This document shows positions 1 through 7,556 of a DNA stretch of 64,000 nucleotides, in pieces. The position numbers and the translations under genes were made by a program. A model generated the notes under the pieces. That model saw only the letters and a program-made list of their open reading frames with translations. It was not told the origin of the DNA and ran no database searches. The first letter of the stretch is position 1. Every line of letters starts with the position of its first letter. The stretch comes from Thermodesulfovibrionales bacterium (GTDB taxonomy: Bacteria > Nitrospirota > Thermodesulfovibrionia > Thermodesulfovibrionales > SM23-35), in the NCBI GenBank assembly GCA_031082155.1, contig JAVHLL010000012.1, positions 18,041 through 82,040 on the forward strand. The letters are read 5' to 3'.

Positions 1-966
1 CATGGTGATAAGTTATTACTCCAGTGGCCACCATTCCCTCAGGCACCTCGAATTCTCTACATCGGGGAAATTATTAATCCGGCTGATATAGGTGATACCT
101 TATCCTGGTTCTCAAGAACAATGAACAGCTTATTCGGAACGGACAACCGATCGCAGACCATGGTAAGGCCTTATGGCGTTTTTTCCGATAAGAACAGAGT
201 GTATATTACAGACCCTGGATTCGGGTGCGTTCATATTTTTGATACTCGGGAGAGATCATATTTCTCATTTGAAGACGCAAATGAAGGATATCTTCTTGCT
301 CCCATAGGCATTACCGTTGACAAAGATGGATATATATATGTAGCTGATTCTTTACTCAAGAAAATCCTTGTTTTTGATACGCAGGGGAAATATATACGTC
401 AAATCGGCTCTGCCGATCTTTTACAACGACCGTCAGGCATTACTTTGAAGGATAATAATTTATACGTAGTTGATACCCTTGGACACAGAGTGCTGGTATT
501 TTCAAAGGAAAACGGGAAACTATTATTCAGCTTTGGAAAGCATGGTTCCGACGATGGTAACTTTAATTATCCGACCAATATTTTTGTGAGCAGACAAAAT
601 CTCATTTATGTCACAGACTCGATGAATTTCAGGGTGCAGATTTTCGACCAGAATGGGAAGTTCCTCTCGAATTTTGGGAAGCTGGGTGACGGCTCCGGGG
701 ATCTTTCAAAACCGAAGGGGATTGCTGTCGATTCCGATGGGAATATCTATCTGGTTGATGCCCACTTCGATAACGTTCAGATATTTAATGAAAAGGGAAA
801 TCTTTTGCTGGTGTTCGGCAGTTCAGGAAATAAGGAGGGTGAATTTGCTCTTCCTGCAGGTATCTTTATCGATGAAGATGATAGAATTTATGTAGCTGAT
901 TCATATAATCAAAGGATTCAGGTTTTCCAATATCTGAAAGAGAAGAAAGAAGTAATTGAAAAATGA
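1..966 (+). CDS. NHL-repeat beta-propeller protein, 5' end outside window
   Basis: The reading frame is open from base 1, so the ATG at 121 is probably internal. The 40 upstream codons encode a WPPFP motif followed by a PRILYIGEI-like stretch, typical of the N-terminal part of exported NHL lipoproteins that travel with multihaem cytochromes. From about base 150 the protein is a run of blades of roughly 45 residues. Each carries a DxxGxIYVADS-type strand and an RIQVF-type strand, as in NHL propellers. The stop overlaps the next cytochrome start (ATGA), indicating translational coupling. The likely role is a periplasmic or surface scaffold in an electron-transfer complex; this is inferred from context only. 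Any signal peptide or lipobox lies outside the window. Confidence 0.85.
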   Translation, partial: HGDKLLLQWPPFPQAPRILYIGEIINPADIGDTLSWFSRTMNSLFGTDNRSQTMVRPYGVFSDKNRVYITDPGFGCVHIFDTRERSYFSFEDANEGYLLAPIGITVDKDGYIYVADSLLKKILVFDTQGKYIRQIGSADLLQRPSGITLKDNNLYVVDTLGHRVLVFSKENGKLLFSFGKHGSDDGNFNYPTNIFVSRQNLIYVTDSMNFRVQIFDQNGKFLSNFGKLGDGSGDLSKPKGIAVDSDGNIYLVDAHFDNVQIFNEKGNLLLVFGSSGNKEGEFALPAGIFIDEDDRIYVADSYNQRIQVFQYLKEKKEVIEK

Positions 967-1775
967 AGAAACCACACCACATAATAAATAAAAGAGAATT
1001 AAAATTATTGCGAGTTTCGAGAATCATGAATTTATCAGGAATGGTCGCAAAATTAATAAATTTCATCAAAGTATCTCCACTGATAGTATTCTTTCCTATC
1101 TTTGCATTGCTATTGTCTGATACTGTTCTCGCTGGGGTTAGCACAACAAAACATAATCTCTCGGTTACAGGTCCCGGTGTAGTAAAAGCAGTGAATCAAA
1201 CCGAGGTTTGTACATTCTGTCATACCCCTCACAATGCATCACCCCAGGCACCGCTCTGGAATCATGAGATCTCCAGTTTTGAGAACTATACTAATTATTA
1301 CAGCGATACGCTCAAGGCATATCCCCCAGGTGGAGCTCCGCCGATCGACGGCTTCTCCAAACTCTGCCTGAGTTGCCATGACGGCACCATTGGTGTCGGA
1401 GCTACAATTGGCACAAAAGGTACTATTGAGATGGATACCGTAGCAAATGTTATTGAATCCGGCAGACTCAGGCCGGGATCTCCCGGTTATCTTGGAACAG
1501 ATCTGTCCGGAGGACACCCCATTTCTTTCATATTCGACGAAACCCTTGTAAGCCTGAGGAATGCGGAGGAAGATATAATGCATCTGAACTGGCCGATACT
1601 CGACCAGGATGTGAAGCTCTATCCAACCCAGGGAGGATATGGTGTGCAGTGTACTTCCTGTCATGAACCACACGGAGGCAAGGGAGGGCCAGGCGAACCT
1701 CCTTTTTGGCGGAAGGCTGCATATGACGATGTATGCCTGGTATGTCACGATATATCTTCTCAAATTGGGCACTGA
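963..1775 (+). CDS. Tetrahaem c-type cytochrome (CXXCH family)
   Basis: A 270-residue protein with a long basic N-terminus and a hydrophobic export segment at about residues 37-57. It has four haem-binding motifs: CTFCH (83), CLSCH (135), CTSCH (230) and CLVCH (258). The first and third are followed by PH (CHTPH, CHEPH), typical of doubled-CXXCH cytochromes. The start overlaps the NHL gene stop by 4 bp; a later ATG at 1026 could also serve because the signal segment begins after it. The likely role is periplasmic or extracellular electron transfer together with its two neighbours. The precise partner and redox role cannot be read from sequence. Confidence 0.88.
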   Translation: MKKPHHIINKRELKLLRVSRIMNLSGMVAKLINFIKVSPLIVFFPIFALLLSDTVLAGVSTTKHNLSVTGPGVVKAVNQTEVCTFCHTPHNASPQAPLWNHEISSFENYTNYYSDTLKAYPPGGAPPIDGFSKLCLSCHDGTIGVGATIGTKGTIEMDTVANVIESGRLRPGSPGYLGTDLSGGHPISFIFDETLVSLRNAEEDIMHLNWPILDQDVKLYPTQGGYGVQCTSCHEPHGGKGGPGEPPFWRKAAYDDVCLVCHDISSQIGH

Positions 1776-1809
1776 AAATGGCAATAGAGCTCATAACGGA
1801 ATCTATACC

Positions 1810-2880
1810 ATGAAGAACAAAAATAAATTGTTCCTGGCATTTATCATATTTTTTCTCTGCCTCTATTGTTTGCCAGTTTTCCTCTATTCTCAGTCCTATA
1901 ATGAAACTTCACACGGGAACAAGAAAAATCTTCCCGGCGGGTGCAGGACCTGCCATAAAGGACACGGTTTGTATAACACCCCTATGCTTGGAGAGTCACA
2001 AGAGAATTTCTGCCTCCGTTGTCACGGGGACAGCTTATATACTGCAAAACTAAGATCCCAGGGCCATATCTCGCCAGATGTAATCTTGATCAACGTTCAA
2101 AGAGAATTCACAAAAGCATATCACCATCCCATTGAGACATCAGGTTTGCATGAATACAGAGAAGATCTCCCCGAGACAATTCCCTCGGCACCGAGACATG
2201 TTGCATGTGTCGACTGTCACCATCATCACTATGTATCTCAAGGAAATAAACATGTGGGCATTAAGGGAACAAACGTTGAAGGCTCAAAAATACCGAACAT
2301 TATGAATGAATATGAACTCTGCTTTAATTGCCACTCATACAGCGCAAATCTTCCCTCTGATCAGATGAATAAAGCGTCGCTTTTTAATCCATCAAATCCT
2401 TCTTATCATCCAATTGTGGCGCAGGGGAAAAACAATAATGTCCCAAGCCTCCAAATGCCTTTCACGGAGACGAGCATTATAAAATGTACTGACTGTCATA
2501 ACAATGATGATATTTCAGGCCCAAAAGGTCCTCATGGTTCAAGTCATATGCATTTGCTCAAGAAAAACTTCAACAGTGATGACAGTGCGGAAGGGCTCTA
2601 CCAATACGAGTTATGTTACAGTTGTCATATGAGAACGAGTATCCTGAATAATGAAAGCTTCCCGTACCATAAGCTTCATCTCACTGTTGTGGGTTCTTCA
2701 TGCCGTACATGCCATAATCCTCACGGCAGCACACTCTATGCTCATATGATAGATCTGGACGATATGTCGATAAGTCCATCGGACAGTGGTGCACTGGAAT
2801 TTCGCGATTTAGGGCCCCGGGCAGGTGAGTGTTTTCTCTCATGCCACGGGAAAAACCATGGTCCGGCCAGATACCCTTAG
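1810..2880 (+). CDS. Multihaem c-type cytochrome, 7 CXXCH plus one CX3CH
   Basis: The frame is open further upstream, but the ATG at 1810 is chosen because it opens directly into a signal peptide (basic KNKNK then a hydrophobic stretch ending near YSQS). The 356-residue product has CXXCH at residues 45, 68, 133, 171, 226, 269 and 298. A final CFLSCH at 341 is a CX3CH variant. Several motifs are paired as in the doubled-CXXCH family, and extra His residues (for example CHHHHY) can act as distal ligands. It lies 34 bp after the tetrahaem cytochrome and probably belongs to the same operon. It is likely a periplasmic or surface electron carrier. Confidence 0.87.
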   Translation: MKNKNKLFLAFIIFFLCLYCLPVFLYSQSYNETSHGNKKNLPGGCRTCHKGHGLYNTPMLGESQENFCLRCHGDSLYTAKLRSQGHISPDVILINVQREFTKAYHHPIETSGLHEYREDLPETIPSAPRHVACVDCHHHHYVSQGNKHVGIKGTNVEGSKIPNIMNEYELCFNCHSYSANLPSDQMNKASLFNPSNPSYHPIVAQGKNNNVPSLQMPFTETSIIKCTDCHNNDDISGPKGPHGSSHMHLLKKNFNSDDSAEGLYQYELCYSCHMRTSILNNESFPYHKLHLTVVGSSCRTCHNPHGSTLYAHMIDLDDMSISPSDSGALEFRDLGPRAGECFLSCHGKNHGPARYP

Positions 2881-2945
2881 GCAAAATTAAATGACAATTT
2901 GCTGCAGGAGTAATTACGGTGGATTCTTGTCATTCATTATACGTA

Positions 2946-3398
2946 CTAACTTACCTCTTTTAAAATCAATGCGATAACCTCAGGGATTCTCTTTTCAATT
3001 TCAGGAGTCAATTTTTCGCTTGGCGTTCTGAGATCTTTAGGGACAACACCAATAAAAATCGCTTCCGGACATTTGCCGCTGATTCTTATTTGCTCAAGCA
3101 TTTCGAATAAATGAAATTTATCAATATCAGTTCGACCATGCGGAGCAAGTGGCACTTCCTCAGGCAACAGCCGAACAACAGTACCCGGAGGACTATCCAA
3201 TTGAAAAAAATCAATCACGATAAGTTTGTCTTTTCCTTCCACAAATGCCGGAACCATGCATGCAGAACCACCAACCTCAAGAAATTCAACGTTTTCAGGA
3301 AGTTTTGTTTTTTCCAGGGCTTTTGCAACATGGAATCCAAAACCTGTATCACACGCATACGGATATCCACAACATAAAATCAAAATATTTTTTTCCAT
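2946..3398 (-). CDS. Hydrogenase maturation protease (peptidase M52 family)
   Basis: A 150-residue protein starting with an ILILCCGYP strand-loop, then CDTGFG, the family's GN-x-DDGFG region with one metal-binding acidic residue. It continues with a VIDFFQ strand carrying the second Asp and a DKFHLFEML segment carrying the His ligand. These three positions bind the nickel of the hydrogenase precursor before the C-terminal peptide is clipped. Length fits the family (about 150-165). It lies 2 bp downstream of pdxJ in the hyp cluster. No hydrogenase structural subunit is in the window, so its substrate is unknown. Confidence 0.82.
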   Translation of the reverse strand: MEKNILILCCGYPYACDTGFGFHVAKALEKTKLPENVEFLEVGGSACMVPAFVEGKDKLIVIDFFQLDSPPGTVVRLLPEEVPLAPHGRTDIDKFHLFEMLEQIRISGKCPEAIFIGVVPKDLRTPSEKLTPEIEKRIPEVIALILKEVS

Positions 3399-3400
3399 AC

Positions 3401-4123
3401 TTATTCCCTTAAAGCCTCCTTTATAAGTTTGTTCATCTCTCTCACTGCCCTTTCCATGCCTATAAATACCGCACGTGAAATTATACTATGCCCTATATAA
3501 AGACCTCTGATTCCTTGTATGGAAGCAACCTGTGAAACATTAAAGTAATTCAGTCCGTGGCCTGCATTGACGAAAAACTCCAGATCGAGTGCCGTCTTTA
3601 CTGCACTGACTACTCTTGTGAGTTCCTTTTCCTTATTTCTGGATTTTGCATCTGCATACATCCCTGTATGGATCTCGACCATATCAGCGCCCGTCTGTTT
3701 CGCTATCTCAAGCGCATCTTTCTGAGGATTTATGAAAAGACTGACCGGAATCCCAATCCCGTGGATTCTCCTGATAGCCTCCTGAAGCGTCTTCTTGTGA
3801 GATTTCACCTCTAACCCGCCCTCTGTGGTGAGTTCCAGTCTCTTTTCAGGCACCAGGGTGACCAAATCGGGTTTTGTCCTGATTGCAATACCGATCATTT
3901 CTTTTGTGGCCGCCATTTCGAGGTTCAGTTCATTCGGGACAACCTCTCTTAATATCTTCAGGTCCCTGTCCTGAATATGCCGCCTGTCCTCACGGAGATG
4001 AACCGTGATGCCATCAGCGCCCCCGAGGATTGCAAGCGTCGCAACCATGACCGGGTCAGGTTCGATCCCTCTCCTGGCCTGTCTCAAGGTTGCAACGTGG
4101 TCGATGTTAACACAAAGTAACAT
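3401..4123 (-). CDS. pdxJ: Pyridoxine 5'-phosphate synthase
   Basis: A 240-residue TIM-barrel enzyme that condenses 1-deoxyxylulose 5-phosphate with 3-amino-2-oxopropyl phosphate to give pyridoxine 5'-phosphate. The diagnostic N-terminus [13 protein letters not shown] is present, followed by [26 protein letters not shown] and NAGHGLN, all family hallmarks. Length is normal. It sits between hypE and the hydrogenase protease on the same strand. The preceding enzyme of the pathway, PdxA, is encoded separately at 38223-39227. Confidence 0.96.
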   Translation of the reverse strand: MLLCVNIDHVATLRQARRGIEPDPVMVATLAILGGADGITVHLREDRRHIQDRDLKILREVVPNELNLEMAATKEMIGIAIRTKPDLVTLVPEKRLELTTEGGLEVKSHKKTLQEAIRRIHGIGIPVSLFINPQKDALEIAKQTGADMVEIHTGMYADAKSRNKEKELTRVVSAVKTALDLEFFVNAGHGLNYFNVSQVASIQGIRGLYIGHSIISRAVFIGMERAVREMNKLIKEALRE

Positions 4124-4329
4124 CTACAACTCCTCCGACAAGTTAAAATTAGCAATTAACATTGAATAAGTCTGATTATCAATACAGCAAACTTAAGTAA
4201 CCGGTCAGAGAGATCATTACCTCTATTGGAATTTAGACTACTCACTTTTCATTTATACTCTTGAATTGATAAATGTCTTTTCAACATTTTGCATTGTTAA
4301 ATGATAAGTGCTAATTTTAACTTGTTTTT

Positions 4330-5331
4330 TTAACATATACGTGGCAACTGGTCTCCCGACAGCATCTCGATAATTCTTGTTCCGCCGATGGCTGTTTTGA
4401 GAAGAACCATTCCGACCGGTGACTTTTGTACTTCTCCGATAAATCGGGCCTCTTTGCCGAGCGGATGCTTTTGCATCGTCTTGAGAACTAATTCGGCTAC
4501 ATCGCTACTTACTATGGCCGATAATATTCCTTCATTGGCGATATAGAGGGGATCAAGACCGAGGAGTTCGCACGCGCCCCTGACCCCCGGAGGGACCGGT
4601 ATCAGATTCTCTTCGATCAGAATACAGTATCCTGAATCGGTTGCGATCTCTTTCAGAGTTGTCGCAAGTCCACCCCTGGTCGGGTCTCTTAACGCATGTA
4701 TCTTCTTTGTCTTTTTCAGCATCTCCCGCACCAGTCCGTTCAGAGGTGCAGTATCACTAATCACAGGGGGATTAAAACTCAGGCCATTCCTCTCTGCCAT
4801 GATAGAAACACCGTGGTTGCCGATCGGGCCGCTGAGAATCACTTTATCGCCCGGTTTCACTCTTGACGGAGAAATTTCTATCCCCTCATCAATGACCCCG
4901 ACACCTGAGGTATTGATAAAAATACCGTCTGCTTTCCCCTTGTTTACCACTTTCGTATCTCCGGCCACTATCTTTACTCCTGCCGTTTCTGCCGCTTTCG
5001 ACATGGCGGTGAGTATTTTCTTCAGATCATTGAGAGGGAATCCTTCTTCCAGGATAAGGCCTGAGGTTATATACAACGGTTTTGCACCAACCATTGCGAG
5101 GTCATTGACCGTTCCGTAGACAGCAAGTTCCCCGATGTTACCGCCCGGGAAAAATATCGGGGAAACAACATAGGAGTCTGTCGTGAACGCAATCTTTCCC
5201 TTAGTGATGCCCTTCAGTACAGCGGAATCGTTGAGGGACTTCATCCCAAATTTAGGCATAAAGTGTTCCCGGATAAGCTGATACATCAATTTCCCGCCAC
5301 TTCCATGTCCAAGCAGAATACGATCTTCCAT
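4330..5331 (-). CDS. hypE: Hydrogenase maturation factor HypE
   Basis: A 333-residue member of the PurM-like ATP-binding family. It starts with the glycine-rich GHGSGGK loop and ends in PRIC; the terminal Cys receives the carbamoyl group from HypF and is dehydrated to the thiocyanate that supplies the cyanide ligands of [NiFe] hydrogenase. Internal family motifs FTTDSYVVSP, VNDLAM and DPTRGG are all visible. The ATG at 5331 is preceded by a purine-rich stretch (GGAGG on the coding strand). It works with HypF, HypD, HypB and HypA encoded upstream on the same strand. Confidence 0.96.
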   Translation of the reverse strand: MEDRILLGHGSGGKLMYQLIREHFMPKFGMKSLNDSAVLKGITKGKIAFTTDSYVVSPIFFPGGNIGELAVYGTVNDLAMVGAKPLYITSGLILEEGFPLNDLKKILTAMSKAAETAGVKIVAGDTKVVNKGKADGIFINTSGVGVIDEGIEISPSRVKPGDKVILSGPIGNHGVSIMAERNGLSFNPPVISDTAPLNGLVREMLKKTKKIHALRDPTRGGLATTLKEIATDSGYCILIEENLIPVPPGVRGACELLGLDPLYIANEGILSAIVSSDVAELVLKTMQKHPLGKEARFIGEVQKSPVGMVLLKTAIGGTRIIEMLSGDQLPRIC

Positions 5332-5446
5332 CGTGTACCCTCCTTTATTGACCTTTTATTGTAGCATATCCTCAGGATTCCAGGCTTCCAGGTTTAATCA
5401 AATGATTCCTCGATGCTCTGCATCGGGGTTGATGTTTTCCTTATTC

Positions 5447-5543
5447 TGTCATTCCCGCTTGTCGGGAATCCTTCCAAGGTAATGTGTGATACAGAGCAAT
5501 ATAGGAAAACAAAAAGAAAGCTTCCGGACGAGCCGGAATGACA
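5447..5543. repeat. REP-like inverted double-hairpin element, copy 1
   Basis: The left unit TGTCATTCCCGCTTGTCGGG runs into AATCC, and a matching inverted unit ends in CCGGAATGACA. Each unit is itself a hairpin (ATTCCCG / CGGGAAT around TTGT-type loops). About 50 bp separates the two units. It occupies the hypE-upstream gap. Related copies are at 7434-7500, 20798-20896, 36317-36363 and around the nuclease gene at 10098-10460. The rest of 5332-5633 holds no gene that I can support; a small hairpin TCCCGAAATCCTTCGGGA lies just after the element. Confidence 0.75.
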
Positions 5544-5633
5544 TCCTTGATACCTCGTCCCGAAATCCTTCGGGACTGCAGACGATCTTATTATTTTTTC
5601 TCTCGACACCTTAAACCTTTTAACCTTTTTTTT

Positions 5634-6266
5634 CTACGGCGGAATCCATATCTCAGAGAAATAAAGCGGGAGTTCAGCAGCGCACTCAGGCCCTACCCTC
5701 ACAGTCCATCCTGTTTCTTTCCTGATATCTTCCTGAATCTCGGCGGCAAGTCCGGGGATGACCATCAGTTTCGTAAGGTTTTTTTCACCTAATCCTGATA
5801 TCTGTATAGCCCTGGTAATCCTCGCTGCCGTGAAAGTTTTATAAATCATGGCCATGTCTATGGTATTGCCGTCTGTATCAGTGAAGACAACATAAAAGGG
5901 GCAGAGGGTAGTTCCCAGGACCGTGAGCAGGACATCCTGGGTGAACTTATTGTTTCCCGTGATGAGTACCATGGATTGTGCGTCCGGCTGATTCAGTTCG
6001 ACCAGTCCTGTAGGGCCGGGTCTCGGATGCGTGAGGAGGGGGACCTGGGGCCATAAATCCTTTATCATGCCGACGGCTTCGAACGCATAGGCATGATTTC
6101 TTTTTAGAAAAATACATTCGTCCAGCGCACGGTTGTCTTTTTGGAGGGCGTCGAGGAACTCTTTACAGGAAGAATACCCGCATTCTCCGCTGCACCCTTC
6201 CGGGAGATACTTCATAAAATCAATTTTGTCGAGATACAGATCAGCAGTCGCCAATGGGTTTATCAA
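5634..6266 (-). CDS. Mini corrinoid/Fe-S protein (AcsC/CdhE-like without TIM barrel)
   Basis: A 210-residue protein. Residues about 24-52 hold a four-Cys cluster (EGCSGECGYSSC then C51) like the [4Fe-4S] domain at the N-terminus of the corrinoid iron-sulfur protein large subunit. Residues about 90-205 resemble that subunit's C-terminal cobalamin-binding domain (VLITGNNKFT, VFTDTDG, KLMVIPGLAAEIQEDI, GWTVRVGP). The central TIM barrel of the usual 440-residue AcsC/CdhE is absent. It starts with TTG at 6266; an ATG at 6215 is possible but would cut the Fe-S lead-in. It lies 41 bp after hypD and before hypE. A role in hydrogenase maturation or one-carbon transfer is speculative. Confidence 0.7.
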   Translation of the reverse strand: MINPLATADLYLDKIDFMKYLPEGCSGECGYSSCKEFLDALQKDNRALDECIFLKRNHAYAFEAVGMIKDLWPQVPLLTHPRPGPTGLVELNQPDAQSMVLITGNNKFTQDVLLTVLGTTLCPFYVVFTDTDGNTIDMAMIYKTFTAARITRAIQISGLGEKNLTKLMVIPGLAAEIQEDIRKETGWTVRVGPECAAELPLYFSEIWIPP

Positions 6267-6307
6267 ACAGGCTCAGGAAATTCTGTGCCATAATAATTGC
6301 CTGGTTC

Positions 6308-7372
6308 CTATCGCACGACTCCCGAATACTTATAATACGCTGCGCAGCTTCCCTCGGTGCTCACCATGCATGCACCGACCGGGTGTTCCGGGGTGCACGC
6401 CTTTCCGAAAAGCCTGCAGTCTGTCGGTATCTTGACCCCCGTCAAAACCTGTCCGCACTGACAGCCTTTCGGTTCCGGCGTGTCCGGTATATCAAGATTG
6501 AACACGTTGCTGACATCGAACCGGCTGGCTTGCTTTCTCAGTTTTAGTCCGCTTCCGGGTATCACTCCGATCCCTCTCCAGTTGGCGTCACAGGGCTCGA
6601 AAAATTCATTGATCAGCGACATCGCTTTCGGGTTGCCCTCTTTTCTGACGACCTTGGTATACTGGATTTCAACTGCTGCCCTGCCTGATGCAATCTGATC
6701 GAGAAGCATCAGGATTGCAGTGAGAATATCCTCCGCATCAAACCCGGTCACTACTGAAGGAATTGAATAATCAGATGCGATGAATTCATATGGTTCAGTT
6801 CCGATGATTGTGCTCACGTGCCCAGGGAGGATAAACCCGTCGATCTTCAGATCAGGAGAATCGAGCAAGGCCTTGAGCGCCGGCGGCACAACCTTGTGGG
6901 CGGAATAAATATAAAAATTGTCAATCCCTGACCGTGACGCTTCAAAAAGCGTCCCGGCAATAGAGGGTGATGTTGTCTCAAAACCGGTGGCAAAGAAGAC
7001 GATATTCTTGTCTTTGTTCGCTGCAGCCATCTTCAGCGCATCCATTGGAGAATAGACGATGCTAATCTTGGCGCCTTCTGCCTGTGCGTGAAAAAGCGAC
7101 TTCTTGCTCCCAGGGACCCTCATCATATCACCGAATGTGGTAAGGATGGTTCCGTCAAGATTCGCAATCGCTATTGCAGCATCAACATCCTTAATCGGAG
7201 TTACACAGACAGGACATCCCGGACCACTCAGGAGGCTGATATCCTTTGGAATGACCCCTCTGATGCCGTGTCTGAAGATTGCCACGGTATGCGTTCCGCA
7301 GACTTCCATAAACTTTACCGGACGGCCGATTCTCTCCGTCAGTTTCTTTATTGCGGCTGCTATTTTCTTCAT
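6308..7372 (-). CDS. hypD: Hydrogenase maturation factor HypD
   Basis: A 354-residue scaffold on which the Fe(CN)2CO unit of [NiFe] hydrogenase is built. The family motifs are present in order: FMEVCGTHT near residue 25, LLSGPGCPVCVTP near 50, FATGFETTSP near 130, GFILPGHVS near 180, and the C-terminal Cys cluster (CQCGQVLTG, CRLFGKACTP, CMVSTEGSCAAYY) that binds the [4Fe-4S] centre. Length is normal. HypC, its usual partner, has no gene next to it: the 184 bp upstream contain only a REP-like repeat. Confidence 0.96.
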   Translation of the reverse strand: MKKIAAAIKKLTERIGRPVKFMEVCGTHTVAIFRHGIRGVIPKDISLLSGPGCPVCVTPIKDVDAAIAIANLDGTILTTFGDMMRVPGSKKSLFHAQAEGAKISIVYSPMDALKMAAANKDKNIVFFATGFETTSPSIAGTLFEASRSGIDNFYIYSAHKVVPPALKALLDSPDLKIDGFILPGHVSTIIGTEPYEFIASDYSIPSVVTGFDAEDILTAILMLLDQIASGRAAVEIQYTKVVRKEGNPKAMSLINEFFEPCDANWRGIGVIPGSGLKLRKQASRFDVSNVFNLDIPDTPEPKGCQCGQVLTGVKIPTDCRLFGKACTPEHPVGACMVSTEGSCAAYYKYSGVVR

Positions 7373-7396
7373 TCAAGTCTCCTTCAAATGTTATTT

Positions 7397-7500
7397 AGTG
7401 TCTGTTTATAAACTATCAAGAAAATCAAAAAACTGTCATTCCGGCTTGTCCGGAATCTTTCCGGAAGGATTCCCGACGCCCTTTGCTTGCGGGAATGACA
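7397..7500. repeat. REP-like double hairpin with one MITE-type terminal repeat, copy 2
   Basis: AGTGTCTGTTTATAAA at 7397-7412 matches the terminal repeat AGTGTCTGTCCATAAA seen at 20765 in 14 of 16 bases. It is followed by the REP pair at 7434-7500, TGTCATTCCGGCTTGTCCGG through to GCGGGAATGACA. The right-hand terminal repeat is degenerate or lost. The element fills the hypF-hypD gap, exactly where hypC would commonly be found. Confidence 0.7.
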
Positions 7501-7556
7501 ACAACGCGACATTATTTATGACGCTATGTTTAGAATTTCGGATCTAGTATTTGTCT

